Source: Meghimatium bilineatum (lineage: Eukaryota > Mollusca > Gastropoda > Stylommatophora > Philomycidae). From it: DNA of 64,000 nucleotides. Under the pieces are notes generated by a model. It made no database searches and was not told the DNA's origin. It worked only from the letters and a program-made list of their open reading frames with translations. A program made the translations under genes and the position numbers. Of the stretch, positions 45,079-57,454 are shown one piece after another. The number at the start of each line of letters is the position of its first letter. Position 1 is the first letter of the stretch. The stretch spans positions 47,435,376 to 47,499,375 of the forward strand of contig CM067317.1 in the NCBI GenBank assembly GCA_034231615.1, given 5' to 3'.

Positions 45079-45104
45079 AAATGATACAGATTTAACAATT
45101 ACAT

Positions 45105-45460
45105 TGTTGATTCATAGTGGAAACATACCCGATGACTTAATGAGGTCCATATTTATAGCCTTACCTAAGAAACCAGGGACCACCGAATATACCTTAATCA
45201 ACAATATAAGAAAAAGGCAAATCTTTTTTTTTGTGGCAAATTTATGAGACAGGAAGGTTTAGAGAACATAGTCACAACAGGCAAAATAGAAGGCAACAGA
45301 GACAGAGTGCGACAACATAAGACAATATTAGACAGTTTGACAGCCTGACACGGCAAGGAAACAACAACGACCTTAATACATAATACTGTGTACAGAGAGC
45401 GGTGGAGAGCCATGACCGCCTACGCCAGCCGGCATGGCACCTGATGATGATGATTGTTGA
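45105..45460 (+). mobile_element. LINE RT-linker and 3' end fragment
   Basis: Encodes SGNIPDDLMRSIFIALPKKP, a segment just before the RT fingers of RTE/Proto-like elements. After a deletion it resumes with RQEGLENIVTTGKIEGNRDR and ends RAMTAYASRHGT before (GATGATG). Most of the RT is therefore missing from the middle. Confidence 0.7.
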
Positions 45461-46400
45461 TTCAGATTTAACATTTGATATTTATATAGATGAATGAGAT
45501 TTAACATCTAAAAATTCACTTTCATAGATAATTCACAATTAACATACATAGATGATTCACATGTAACAATTCACATAGATAGTTCACAACGAAAAATTCA
45601 TATATATTCTGTTGTTGCCTATATCGAATTTCTGCTTGAAGTCTTAACAAGATTGAAGTCTTAGTAGCTCAAAGCCACTTTTAAGGAAGTTCAAGTCTTC
45701 TGAAGTTGACTTAATTCTCACAGTAAGTTAGTGGCTGGGTGTCTGTCAAAGTTTTTTTTCTGCCAGTGAATAGGAAAGGGCAGTCATTACTGATGTGTTC
45801 CACTGTTTCCCCACTGATGCGAGCAGTGTCTATAATTGCGGCCTGATGCTGTTTAAATGGCCATTGACTGTCTCGCATGCACTATTTACACCCATATTTT
45901 GCAACTGGGAATATGCAAGCTCTTAGGAATGTTAGTTTTGTTGTTTTGCAGCAGCTAAGCCGTATGTCGCTGCTTCATACATTGAGCAATGTTCGACGAA
46001 TTTTCTTTGGGGGGGGGGGGAGGAGACGTTTGTAGCATTCAATACTCCATTAAAACACATGGATAATTCACATTTAACAATTAACATTGAGAGATAAAAA
46101 TACTGGAGCGCCCTGTTTCCATGTATGTTCATCATTAATTGCCCGTTGTATTTTGTTGTTATGTAGATTTTTTAATCGAACAGCCAATGTGTTTTCTACT
46201 GTCGGCATGTCGCTTTTTTCTATTGTTAACCCTTCGATTTGCCCGGTTCTGTTACGGGGGACATACAGATATCGTTTGTGACGGTCAAAGTACATGGTTC
46301 AATTTCCAACGAGGCAATTATGCATCTGGACTGTTTAGAAAGAAATGGCAAATGATGCTGGGTTGATGCTTATTTCCTAATGTCTTTGGTCCTCGGGTCG
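45461..46400. other. No gene recognised; possible LINE debris
   Basis: A 73-codon minus-strand ORF (46,295-46,074) and an overlapping 67-codon ORF (46,135-45,932) show no domain I can name. A run of about 12 G at 46,009-46,020 interrupts the region. GACGGTCAAAGTACATGGTT at about 46,280 resembles the SINE B-box area at 32,830. Confidence 0.4.
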
Positions 46401-46409
46401 TATTTTGCC

Positions 46410-46870
46410 AACGACTGCTTTTAGTTAGTCGTCAGATCATTGTTATAGTACTTCAGACATGTCCATAATTGCTCCAATCTCATATTCAGAACAACCTTCA
46501 GCATGTGCAGCATGTGGTAACTAACTGTTCCTGTTCGGTGTTGGTTGATAACTCTTTTTGTGACTACAATATGCTGATCGTTTCCACGCTTCCCTACAAG
46601 GTCATGCATTCTAGTCATAGACATGGAAGGAGAAAATACACCTTACAACTGGTGATAACTTCAGACATATAACCAAAACAATACCAGTATTGGAACACAT
46701 CAAGAGACAACAGATCAAGTTGAACTCCTTGATCTAACTTCTTGATTCCATTAAAATATCAGCACTGTCCTTTGAGCTACCACCAGTCTCTGTGGCAATG
46801 CTGGCAAGTCTGTCTGCTCTTTCATTTCTCATAAACACCCACTTGTCTCAGGGTATAAATATTGGCAATG
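46410..46870 (-). mobile_element. RNase H LINE 3' fragment
   Basis: Minus strand: RNERADRLASIATETGG (last RNase H Asp motif) at about 46,835-46,740, then a long gap of decay, then INQHRTGTVSYHM and LEQLWTCLKY with TTAGTTAGTCGTCAG at the 3' edge, the plus-strand form of the CTAA-type end. Same family as 5,960-9,707. Confidence 0.72.
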
Positions 46871-48425
46871 CTTTATATCGTACCAACTTTAATTTCCAAC
46901 ACAGATAACACACAATGGCAACCTGATGAACGTAAACTATTTCCCATAAAGAGGCCACATAATTCTGGATAGATCGCTTCGTCTTGAATATGCTATGCTA
47001 AAAACTTGATGTTTTTCTATTTTTAAAATCGCTACTCGACTTCCTTTTGAATATTGTTGGTTACGAACTCTATTTATTCTACGTACATTCTCAAACTCCG
47101 GCACATTATCATGATACAATCAGGAGAACGGGATGTTTAGAACTCCTGCAAATTATCATGATGTAGTCAGGAGAACAGAATGTCTCCAAACACCAGCACA
47201 TTATCAGTATATAATGGAATATATTGTGGAATTTGTCGCCTCTTTTATTATTGGTGGTCCTGTACCAGGATGCCCTGGCACTTGGTTTCTAGAAGCGACA
47301 CTCAAATACGTCCGCTTTTGGAAGTGGCATGGAGAGTTTGTGAGGAGGCAGAAAAGAAAGACGTCAGATAGATGTATGCCAAGATATGGCTGCCAAGAAG
47401 CAGTAAAGGCGCACGACGGAGCCTGGGGATGATGAGAAGTCTCCAGTTACCCTAGAAGAAGGTTCTACTCTGAATGTCCTGTCGAGAGAAATGAAATTAT
47501 AACTATTTGGTTTGTTTCGTTAAACTGGTATGAATCAATTTAACGTTTACGTCCTATCAGCTTTGTTGTGACAATGCGAAGTGTATCTTCCATTCGTAGT
47601 ATCCATAATAGACATGTTAAATAGACATGACATGTATAAAGAATTGATAACTGAAATCTCAACATAGTAGAATGTGTTGAATATCTATCTCTCAATTAGA
47701 GTTGTCTTTAATGTTTGCAAGAAAAATCAAATAGATACCAGTAAACATGGAGGATTATGACTGAAATCTTAATATAGTGGATCGTGGTGAATATTTCTCT
47801 TACAATTAGAGTTGTCGTCATTATTACCAAGAAAAATGTTTTTTGTTATTGTCAGAAAAGAATAAATTATTTCTTAAGATTTCGACCGCTGCAGTTGTTT
47901 ATTAAAGTGATTACATTTGGTGTGTTCATGTGCTTATCTCGTCTTTCATGCAGTTGTGTGTAAGTACAGGGGAAGTCGTCCTTGTATGACACTGCTACTA
48001 ATGCGCAGACCAGGGTTTCCAGAGTATACTTGTTTTCCATGGTGTGAAATAGGAATCACACCCATTGGTCACTCAGTTACAAGCAATTAGGCCACTATAG
48101 ATCATTACTTCGGGAAGGTCTAAGAAAGCACCATCGCTATTAAGTATGTAAGCGACGTTGGCTTTTTCTAAGCAACGATCATCTTTCTTCCGTGACACTG
48201 AGAATTTTTGGACGCTGGTTCACAAGGAAATTTTCCTTTAACTTATTCAAATGTCATAACATGATTAGATGACATAAGACAATTGTGAGAAGAACATCAT
48301 CCTTCTTACCCTTCTTCGAGAGTATATAATGCTATTATATAATTCTACTATCCACACGGGCCATTACTAAGTAGTATGAATTACTAATGTGGAAAGATCA
48401 TGATATAAATATATAGAATATAAAA
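46871..48425. other. No gene recognised
   Basis: Plus-strand ORFs at 47,133-47,432 include PLLEVAWRVCEEAEKKDVR in one frame but match nothing I know. A diverged two-copy direct repeat of about 120 bp lies at 47,640-47,840 (ACTGAAATCT, ACAATTAGAGTTGTC). The rest is AT-rich with no supported feature. Confidence 0.4.
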
Positions 48426-48429
48426 GATA

Positions 48430-48985
48430 CTATTACAGTCCATCGTTTTCGTGGTTGGCCTCTAGTCTGAATTCACTGTATCTGTGTAGCATTGCTTGCT
48501 GTGGTATGCTATCTGATGGCAGTCTGCTGATGTGCGCAAACCATTTGATCTGTTGTCTCTTAATATATTCTAAGATTGGGGTGGTGCCGGTTCTTTGTCG
48601 AATGTCCTCATTCCTCAATCTGACTTAGCGATATTCCTAGGATTCTGTGTAACCATGTCATTACAGCTGTCACAAGATTACGTTTGTCTTGTGCTTCTGT
48701 TGTCAATGTTTAACATTGGTAGCACTGAGTTGGCAAAATAATTGTTTTGAATGATCTTCAAGATAACTCTTCAACAAAGTCACAATTCTCTATTTTCAGT
48801 ACCTATTATCTGAATCGTTGTTGACTGTATGCCATGTCACAATGGCGGAATAATTATTTCTTACTCTGTCGTCCTCAATCTATATTGTCTTCTATCTTGC
48901 CTGTTAAAGCTATGTTCTCCAGACATCACTGTATTGTAACGTGTCTAAAAAGACAAAGATTGTCTCATTATGATATCACTAAGTA
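48430..48985 (-). mobile_element. LINE C-terminal fragments
   Basis: Minus strand: RNEDIRQRTGTTPILEYIKR and IKWFAHISRLPSDSIPQQAM, the post-RT tail of the family also at 50,225-51,065. An adjacent piece (48,985-48,830) reads like the 3' end seen at 2,062-2,340. Frames are broken. Confidence 0.65.
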
Positions 48986-48989
48986 GTTC

Positions 48990-49145
48990 CTGTCTTTGTC
49001 TTCTTCAGCTTTCATCACTCAAACTCCCGCTGAATCTCTCTTGTAGCAGGACCATGGTCTACTAGATTTCTAGCAGGATATAGTCCAGAGAATGGATCCG
49101 TTTTATTTGCGTCATTGGCCTGATACATCCGTTTTTGACGGGGTA
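48990..49145 (-). mobile_element. SINE 3' body (reverse copy)
   Basis: Reverse complement contains GCAAATAAAACGGATCCATT, CTGGACTATATCCTGC and AGACCATGGTCCTGCTACA, aligning with 33,010-33,140. The tRNA-like head is not visible. Confidence 0.6.
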
Positions 49146-49483
49146 ATACCAGTCACACATTTGACTCTTTCAGCACCACCACGTAACATTTTTTTGTGTT
49201 CTCATAATTCATCTATATAACAACATCTCTGTTACTAAAGTTTCACGTTTCACGAAATAACGCACACGACAAAAATACGGTTAACAATATACAAAACAGA
49301 TTGAAGCGACGTTTTGACCAACATATCATTGTTAAGAAAAAAACCCAGAATAAACGAAGAGGAAAACAACATTTACAACTAATCGTTTTACTCTGCACAA
49401 CAACTAAAATTTAATTAACGAAACACATGTTCCTGAGATTAGTGGGAAAGAAGTTATCAATGTAGACAATACAGTGATGTTAC

Positions 49484-49606
49484 CTGTAAAACCTGTTGGG
49501 CAGGTGCACTTAAATTCACCAACAAGATCTGTACAAATGGCATTATTTTGGCACGGGGAAGAAAGGCAATCGTTGATATTAATTCCACACGTTACTCCAG
49601 TATAGC
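49484..49606 (-). CDS. EGF-repeat protein, single-EGF exon
   Basis: A 123-bp phase 1-1 exon; acceptor CTAAAG, donor GTAACA. It completes the preceding module (YTGVTC) and encodes ININDCLSSPCQNNAIC to CPTGFTG, five of six cysteines of the next, with the CTDLVGEFKCTC hydroxylation pattern. Joins upstream to 51,142-51,369 as CNNG-YTGVTC and downstream to exon D2. Both joins are in frame, which is strong support although no ATG-to-stop ORF exists. Confidence 0.82.
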
Positions 49607-49629
49607 CTTTAGAAGATAACAGCGAATAT

Positions 49630-49880
49630 CTAATTTATAACAGTTTGGTGGCAAAAGATGTTTTTAACGGTATGGTGGAAGGTGGAAAAAGACGAGGTGG
49701 CTAGAACAGGATATGGCTGGATATATCAAGGACTGGACAGGGTGTAAAGGTTCCAAACTCATCAGGATGTTAGAGGATAGAGATGTGTGGACATCTTCTG
49801 TACAAAATGTCTCAATGTGACACCCTATGACCCTGACGGGTTATGGCTTTATTATTATTATTATTACTAATATTATTATA
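49630..49880 (+). mobile_element. LINE 3' end
   Basis: VEGGKRRGG followed by WLDISRTGQGVKV-type words and a CCTATGACCCTGACGGGTTA end preceding (TTA)n at 49,848-49,880. This is the plus-strand counterpart of the LINE 3' ends inside blocks A-D. Confidence 0.62.
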
Positions 49881-50041
49881 GAGATCATAATACTATCAAG
49901 GTCTGGACACAGTGTGAAGTTCACAAACTTATCAGGAGGGTAGACTTGGGTGATGGCATTTCTATGTCCTTTCTTTTCCTATGAATCCTATGCCAACGAT
50001 TGTCTCGCCATACGGTCTCCTACCTTATTCAAAGTGTCTCT

Positions 50042-50141
50042 NNNNNNNNNNNNNNNNNNNNNNNNNNNNNNNNNNNNNNNNNNNNNNNNNNNNNNNNNNN
50101 NNNNNNNNNNNNNNNNNNNNNNNNNNNNNNNNNNNNNNNNN
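50042..50141. other. Assembly gap (100 N)
   Basis: Exactly 100 undetermined bases, the conventional size for a gap of unknown length. It lies in the intron between the first two EGF exons, so an additional exon could be hidden. Confidence 0.99.
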
Positions 50142-50224
50142 TTACTGTCCTGCACACATAAGTAAATATACAAAAAGTACAAGCTTACACAGTCCAGATT
50201 TTACTTTCATAATAATCAAACATA

Positions 50225-51065
50225 AATTCACTCGGGAGTGAGACAGGGATGTGTACTATCCCCGTTATTACTCAAAACATACATAAATCACATCTGCAAA
50301 GAAGCAAAGACAGTGGAAGAAAGCTGAAGGATAACTTAAACGAATTCCTATTTGCAGACGACCACAAACTAATAGCACCATCAGAAGAGCAACTACAACG
50401 ACAAATAGACAGATTACATCAAACATGCCAAACCTATAATATGAAGATACATATAGAAAATGCTGAACTAATAAATATAGGAAGAACGAAATGAAACACC
50501 AATATATATATATATATTATAAGTGACAGAATTCACATATCTAGGAAGCAATATAACAACAGACGGCAAGAGTAGCAAAGAAAGACACAATAGATGTAGT
50601 AAAGCCCTAGCGCATATGACACGATTCTTCAGAAACAAGAATGTAGATTTAAAAACCAAAAAACAATATTCGAAAGTATTGTTATACAAACACTGTGCTA
50701 CCAACGTCAAACATGGAAAATGACAGCACAAGACAAACGTATACTTGTGACAGCTGAAATAACATGCTAACGCATAATCCTAGGAATATCGCTAAGAGAC
50801 GGCGCAACCGGCACCACCCCAATCTTTGAATATATTAAGATACAACTGATTTAATGTTTTGCACACATAAGCAGACTACCATCAGACAAATAACCAATAT
50901 GTTACACAAATACAGTGAAGGCAGACCTAGATACAGACCATGAAAATGATGGACCACAGCAATAAAAGAGGTGACACATTTCACAATATACTTAGCACAC
51001 ACGAGGGCCATCTCCAGAAAATTCTTCTATCTATGTTGCTGAAAGACAACAAAGGGATTAGCGAA
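50225..51065 (+). mobile_element. LINE RT fragment, 5'-truncated
   Basis: SGVRQGCVLSPLLLKTYINH then NEFLFADDHKLIAPSEEQL (FADD retained), after a frame change EFTYLGSNITTDGKSSKE, then GTTPIFEYIK and a FAHISRLPSD word. Several stops and an AT-microsatellite (50,500-50,518) break it. Same family as 48,430-48,830 on the other strand. Confidence 0.75.
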
Positions 51066-51141
51066 TGGATATAATAAACAAACTGTCAGAGAATATTAAC
51101 AGTTTTAGTTAACTTTAGGCGATACCCTAGGCTTTACTTAC

Positions 51142-51369
51142 CATTATTACACTTGCACGTGAAAGATCCAGGTGTATTTATGCAGTCGCCATGACTACAA
51201 ACATTTAGTTGCAGACATTCGTTAATGTCCTGTTCGCATAACTTTCCCCTGAATCCTGTTCGACAGTTGCATTGAAATGAATTGATTAGATCTTGACAAG
51301 ATCCTCCGTTCTGACATGTTATACCAATACAATTGTTTTTGTTTTTGGTACAGTTTGGACCTGTCCAAC
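51142..51369 (-). CDS. EGF-repeat protein, most upstream exon in the window
   Basis: A 228-bp phase 1-1 exon; acceptor TGCCAG, donor GTAAGT. Encodes WTGPNC (end of a module whose start is outside the recognised exons), a full EGF NNCIGITCQNGGSC to GKLC, and a calcium-binding EGF DINECLQLNVC to CKCNNG that finishes in the next exon. Different from types 1 and 2, so not part of the duplication. Transcript continues 5' beyond about 51,370; no further EGF exon was recognised in 51.4-64 kb. Confidence 0.83.
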
Positions 51370-51429
51370 CTGGCAATGACATTAAATTGTATTGTTAACA
51401 AACTGTAAAAGACAGAATAGGAACGTTAA

Positions 51430-51545
51430 ATTGTATTTTAAGCTGTCCATTAATTATGTCAACAATTTGGGAGGAAGTTTGAAAAATATTTTACATTTGT
51501 TGACAGGGGATGGAGGAGATTTTGACAAAATTTTTCATCAACAAT
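51430..51545. repeat. Short interspersed repeat, second copy
   Basis: Diverged relative of 11,904-12,005 (CTGTCCATTAATTATGTCAA at the start, GAGATTTTGACAAAATTTTT near the end). Confidence 0.4.
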
Positions 51546-51689
51546 GCTTTTGTTTATAAAATAGATAATTAGCCATACATTTCTTGTAGCATACTAGCTC
51601 TCGACCATATGGCACCGCCATTAGAAGGAGTGACACTGCGAAGAAAATTTTTTAACTGAAATATAAGTGTTCACTGATAACATTATACA

Positions 51690-51955
51690 TAAAAATCACA
51701 TCGGAAACATGAAATAGAGTAGTACAGGAAAAACATATCAGAAACATGAAACAGAATAGAACAGCCAAAATCACATCAGAAACATGAAACAGAATAGGAC
51801 AGCCAAAATACACCATAAACATGAAACAGAATAGGACAGCCAAAATTACATCGGAAACATGAAACAGAATAGGACAGCCAAAATCACACCAGGAACTTGA
51901 AACAGAATAGGACAGCAAACATCACATCAGAAACATGAAACAGAATAGGACAGGC
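51690..51955. repeat. 38-bp tandem repeat, about 7 copies
   Basis: Unit built from GAAACATGAAACAGAATAGG and ACAGCCAAAATCACATCA. It produces an 88-codon minus-strand ORF rich in Phe/Cys/Leu that I treat as an artefact. Confidence 0.9.
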
Positions 51956-52029
51956 AAATACAGTTTTCCGTGATAGGAAAAATGTCCTGTGTACCTTTGT
52001 GTTACTTTGTTACTTTATAAATAAAAGTA

Positions 52030-52165
52030 AAGAAAATTGTCCTCTATAGAGCCAGTTGTGACATATGGAAGCGAATCATGTAAAATAATTAAACAGACAG
52101 TAGAGAAATAAAGATATGGTTCTTTACAAGAATATTGAGAATCTCCTAGACATATAAAAAAAGCA
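52030..52165 (+). mobile_element. Short LINE post-RT fragment
   Basis: EPVVTYGSESCKIIKQTVEK corresponds to the YGSE-W block after the RT domain in RTE/L1-like elements. Nothing else of the element is visible. Confidence 0.5.
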
Positions 52166-52430
52166 ATGAAAATGTACTGATAAAAATTGGCCCCCAAAAG
52201 AATGTTACTTATCAACATCAGAAAAAAACCCCCAGTCTGAAGTTATTGTCTAACTAAATCATGAGAATATGATTGAAATACAATTTAATTGGTTGGTTTA
52301 GTAAAATGAACCTATGGTGAACCTCTCTTTCAACCGCGGGCGTTAAAACAGTTTGACTATATCAGAGTTCTACAACGTTCAAAACGATTTAACAAGAAAA
52401 ACTGAATGGGAGATAAAGGGAGTAATCGTC

Positions 52431-52457
<27 letters not shown>
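52431..52457. repeat. (GA)n microsatellite
   Basis: About 13 uninterrupted AG units in otherwise unremarkable intergenic sequence (52,170-52,740 shows no gene). Confidence 0.95.
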
Positions 52458-52463
<6 letters not shown>

Positions 52464-52744
52464 GGATAATTTGATATCCTCGCGTTAATGGTCAGTAAAA
52501 CATCTTATAACAGAATATCCTGGAGAATAAAGCTTACCTACTCTGATAGACATGGCAAATAATGATGATGATGATGTATATTTTGTTAGATAAGGAGTCT
52601 TAGGGCAGATTATAAAAGCAAAAAATAAAACCTTTGTGTGATTCGTAAACAGTCTGCAAAAACTTTAGTGCTAATCTTATTAAAAAACAAATAGTAGCTT
52701 TCCCTAAATAAAGGTCATAGTCTGATACTAAAAGTAGCTAATGT

Positions 52745-53265
52745 ATTATTCAATCAATCAAGTGCCATGCCGAGTGGTATAGGCGATCATGTTTCTCCCC
52801 AACTCTTGTATTGTATCTTGTATTGTTATTTAATTTAGTCGGCGACATCTTTTTTGTGCTACAGTAACAACTCTTCGAGAAATTTCTCTCTGTGTCTTCT
52901 TCTGTCTCTTCTCCCCTTGGAGACACCGGTATTTACTAGATGTTTCAGATTTTGCTCATTATATGTCCTAGAAATCTTGACAGTCTGTTTCTAATTTTCG
53001 CTATAATTTTTCATTTTACTCCGTCATCTCTGATGACTTCTGTGTTAGTTTATTTTTGGCTGTTCATGGAATTTTCATCCACATCTCAGTTGTCTCCAGC
53101 TTATCTTGAGCAATTTTGTTTACCGTCCATGCTTCGCATCCATAAAGAAGGACTGGCTCAATTAACATCCTAGCACTCTAAATCGCTTTTCATAGAATGT
53201 TTCACATCTTTTGAAATACTGATGCCAATGGTGCCAAGATACTTGATTTTATCCACTTGATTAAT
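52745..53265 (-). mobile_element. LINE C-terminal region
   Basis: Minus strand: VDKIKYLGTIGISISKDVK, LIEPVLLYGCEAWTVNKIAQ, RNRLSRFLGHIM, then the tail PRGEETEEDTERN and YHSAWHLID. It is the best-preserved copy of the family whose fragments lie in blocks B-D (29,060; 37,880; 44,040). Stops and frameshifts are present. Confidence 0.78.
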
Positions 53266-53606
53266 TTTACATCATTGATTTTATCCACGTGATTAATTTT
53301 ACATCATTGATTTTATCCACTTGATTAATTTTACATCATTGATTTTATCCACGTGATTAATTTTACATCATTGATTTTATCCACTTGATTAGTTTTACAT
53401 CATTGATTTTATCCACTTGATTAATTTTAAATCATTGATTTTATCCACTTGATTAATTTTACATCATTGATTTTATCCACTTTATTAATTTTACATCATT
53501 GATTTTATCCACTTGATTAATTTTACATCATTGATTTTATCCACTTGATTAATTTTACATCATTGATTTTATCCACTTGATTAATTTTACATCATTGATT
53601 TTAATG
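53251..53606. repeat. 32-bp minisatellite, about 11 copies
   Basis: ATCCACTTGATTAATTTTAC recurs every 32 bp (53,251; 53,283; 53,315 and on) with C/G variants at CCACTT/CCACGT. The first unit overlaps the LINE's VDKI codons, so the array seems to have grown out of LINE sequence. Confidence 0.95.
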
Positions 53607-54224
53607 TACTATTAGCAAATATGAAATACAAATCAAGTACCAGAATTGCAAATTTTTGCGCCGTTGTCTTTGTTGCATGTGTAGTGCCCCATATAGTCAT
53701 CTCTCTGATAGCAGTGTTTGTCACAGTTCATACCATAGTAGTTCTGCCCACAGTAGACACGAGCCTCAACCGTCAAACTGATAGAGAGCCAAAAAATAAT
53801 TGAATATTTTCACAAAATTGATGAATAGAGAATAAATAATCGATTTTTAAAATAAATTTTATGAGCAGTGTTCTGATTATGTCAGTGACTATGTCACAGA
53901 ATTGATGGTTAGAGAACAAAGAATCAATTTGTTGATATATCTGATGAGCTTAATTTTGATTATGACAGTGAACGACAAGCATCTCTAATATAATAGCCTT
54001 GTTCTGTCAGCACCTCCGGGACGATCTATAATAAGCACATTTATGTCACGGAATTCAGTGCGACATCCAATCAAAACGATTGATTTCGTGACGTTATTCA
54101 AAGCAGACGACATTTTTGTATACACATATTATTGATAGGCTAACAGGTAATCATCTGTATCTGTTTGTGGTTAAAGTTATCTACAATATATTATATTTAA
54201 AATATACATATCATTTGATTAAAA
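53607..54224. other. No gene recognised
   Basis: AT-rich sequence with two related pieces around GATGAATAGAGAATAAATAA and GATGGTTAGAGAACAAAGAA. Could be the 5' end of the following Helitron relic; I cannot show it. Confidence 0.4.
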
Positions 54225-54605
54225 TGATGGATGAAGATGATCCAATCGCAAAAAACGTCAAAAAACAAAAGAGCGAACAGCTAGATGGTTGAGTCGTCAA
54301 AGTCAAGAGTCACTCGATCGGATTCGTGCCGCAAATGCTGCAGAGCATTGCCGTAGAATTGAAAGAGAGATACAAAGAATTGATATTTGAAACTCTTCAA
54401 CAAAGACACACTCGATTTGCTAATGACGCTGATTTATATCGGCATTGAGCTAAGCTAGAATCACCTGCGCAAAGAGAAAATCGACAAGCTATGAATAGAG
54501 ATTACCAACATCGTCACAGACACCATGAAACTGTTGATGAGGGTGTTCCTCCTTCGCAAGCAAAGATGCGTGAGCTTGGCATGAAAAACATTAAATGCGA
54601 TGGAC
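54225..54605 (+). mobile_element. Helitron-like relic, left part
   Basis: Three frames together give DEDDPIAKN, LDRIRAANAAEHCRRIE, RHTRFANDADLYRH and [20 protein letters not shown], the basic, Ala/Arg-rich N-terminal repeats found upstream of the Rep domain in invertebrate Helitron proteins. Frameshifts separate the pieces. The sequence stops at a (TA)n run where a LINE has been inserted; the right part is at 56,070-56,745. Confidence 0.6.
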
Positions 54606-54606
54606 A

Positions 54607-56040
<1,434 letters not shown>

Positions 56041-56069
56041 AAACTGTTGAGCAACGCCGAGGATAACTC

Positions 56070-56745
56070 ATTGTCACAAATGCGTTGAAGTCAAACAATT
56101 TCAAATGAAGCAGCAAATGTAGCTGAGGATCGTGTTGCTGCACATAACTGTGGAATTTTCGATATTATATGTCAATTATGTGGTGCTAAAATTTATTTGG
56201 ACGACCAATCGATGGCAAGTTTACAAGTTGTTGCCGAAAGTGAAAGATCATAATCCCATAGCCACAAGACATCTATGGTAATAAGTAGGAGTATCCCGAG
56301 TTCCTGCTCTTGATGTTCTCTGATAATATAAACCATAAATACACATATTTTCGCGAGAATATTCACTTTTGCTTTCGCGTGAATGGCATCAAAACATCGA
56401 ACTTCTCCTATACAACCGCCATACAACAAAGTTCCACAGTTCGCTCAGTTGTATGTTTTGGACAGCACTCAACCAACAGACCTTCGACAAGCAAACGGAG
56501 CATGCGAAAGAGAAATTCTTGATAAAATCAATCGATTTTTTTCGTCAACACAATAGACTAGCACAGTCGTATCAGTTAATGCATGATATTGAAACAAGAG
56601 AGATTCAGAATGTTGCTCAAACTAGAAGAGAAATCCCAATAGTAAACATAGTCTTCAAGCGTGATCATCAATCTGATCAACGTCGCTCTATAATGAAACC
56701 AACATCTAACGAGGTTTCAATGAAAAATGAAACAATGAGTTAAAA
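56070..56745 (+). mobile_element. Helitron-like relic, right part (start of Helitron-like N domain)
   Basis: In successive frames: ANVAEDRVAAHNCGIFDIIC and QLCGAKIYLDDQS (a zinc-knuckle-like CxxC), a degraded YFRENIHFCFRVNGIKTSNF, and then QLYVLDSTQPTDLRQANGAC followed by NRLAQSYQLM. The last two are characteristic of the region before the rolling-circle Rep motifs in Helitron proteins. No HUH Rep motif or helicase is visible: the element breaks off near 56,745. Confidence 0.65.
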
Positions 56746-57000
56746 AAAACCTGAAGCAAGGGAGATAACAGTAAATACAATGTAGTAAGGGAGATAAGAA
56801 TAAAAAAACTGAAGTAAGAGAGTTAAGCAAAAAGTACCCCTTAGATGTGCTACTTTGAACTTTCGAATGTTAGTTCAATTTGATTATACCAGAGCTGTAC
56901 AACAATAAATAAAATAGGGGAGGTCGAGTTCTGGTAATCCAGTCACTAGTACCTTCAGCTATAGTGAAATACGTATATATGAAGGGGGAGGGGGAGAGAA
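56746..57000. repeat. Degenerate GTAAGGGAGATAA repeats
   Basis: AAGTAAGGGAGATAAGAATA-like units, loosely repeated, preceding a SINE. Related purine-rich units resume at 57,250. Confidence 0.6.
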
Positions 57001-57245
57001 GAGCAGTGGTTAGTGCACTACCTTAGTGGTTAATGGTCCTGGGTTCATTCCCCAGTTGAGACAGAGATGTTTTTTTCAGACAGCAATGGCTTCCGGATGG
57101 ACCTAGCCTTAACTGGGTACCGGATTCATCTGTAAGCAAAGAATGCGAGGAAGAGATGGCTGCCACCGTCATATAGTAGAGCCACTGAAATTTGAGATTT
57201 CTAATATTTCACAGCCCTACGGCATTAATAAATGCCGTGTATTAA
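57000..57245 (+). mobile_element. tRNA-derived SINE
   Basis: A-box-like AGCAGTGGTTAGTGCAC, a second TAGTGGTTAATGG and B box GGGTTCATTCCCCAG, followed by a body with CAATGGCTTCCGGATGGACC and an end AATAAATGCCGTGT. A different family from the SINE at 32,785. Confidence 0.65.
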
Positions 57246-57454
57246 CTTTATTGTATATAAAAAGTGAGGGAGCTAAGGATACTAAAATAAGAAGTTAGGG
57301 AGCTAAGGGTACTAAAATAAGAAGTAAGTGAGCTAAAGGTAGAAATTGCACCTTCATTTTTTTATTATGATTGTAAAGCTCCGATAAAACCACATTGGAC
57401 TAATGTCTGCGGTTGAAAAGTGCGTACATGTTACTTAATTAGAAAGGATAATGT

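Larger units (their letters stand above)
40666..45080. repeat. Tandem segmental duplication, block D
   Basis: Marker TATGCGCTATAGAGGG at 40,905; contains exons D1 and D2, the 55-bp VNTR, LINE relics and a short 31-bp array. Similarity to the unit stops near 45,080. No fifth unit follows. Confidence 0.9.

Noticed and set aside
47133-47432. Possible host exon with VAWRVCEEAEKKDVR
   Set aside because: No domain recognised, no splice sites matching a phase and no second copy; too little support to call a gene.
49950-50241. ORFs spanning the run of N
   Set aside because: They exist only because undetermined bases are read as open.
51652-51918. 88-codon minus-strand ORF with repeated CPILFHVSD
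   Set aside because: Produced by the 38-bp tandem repeat.
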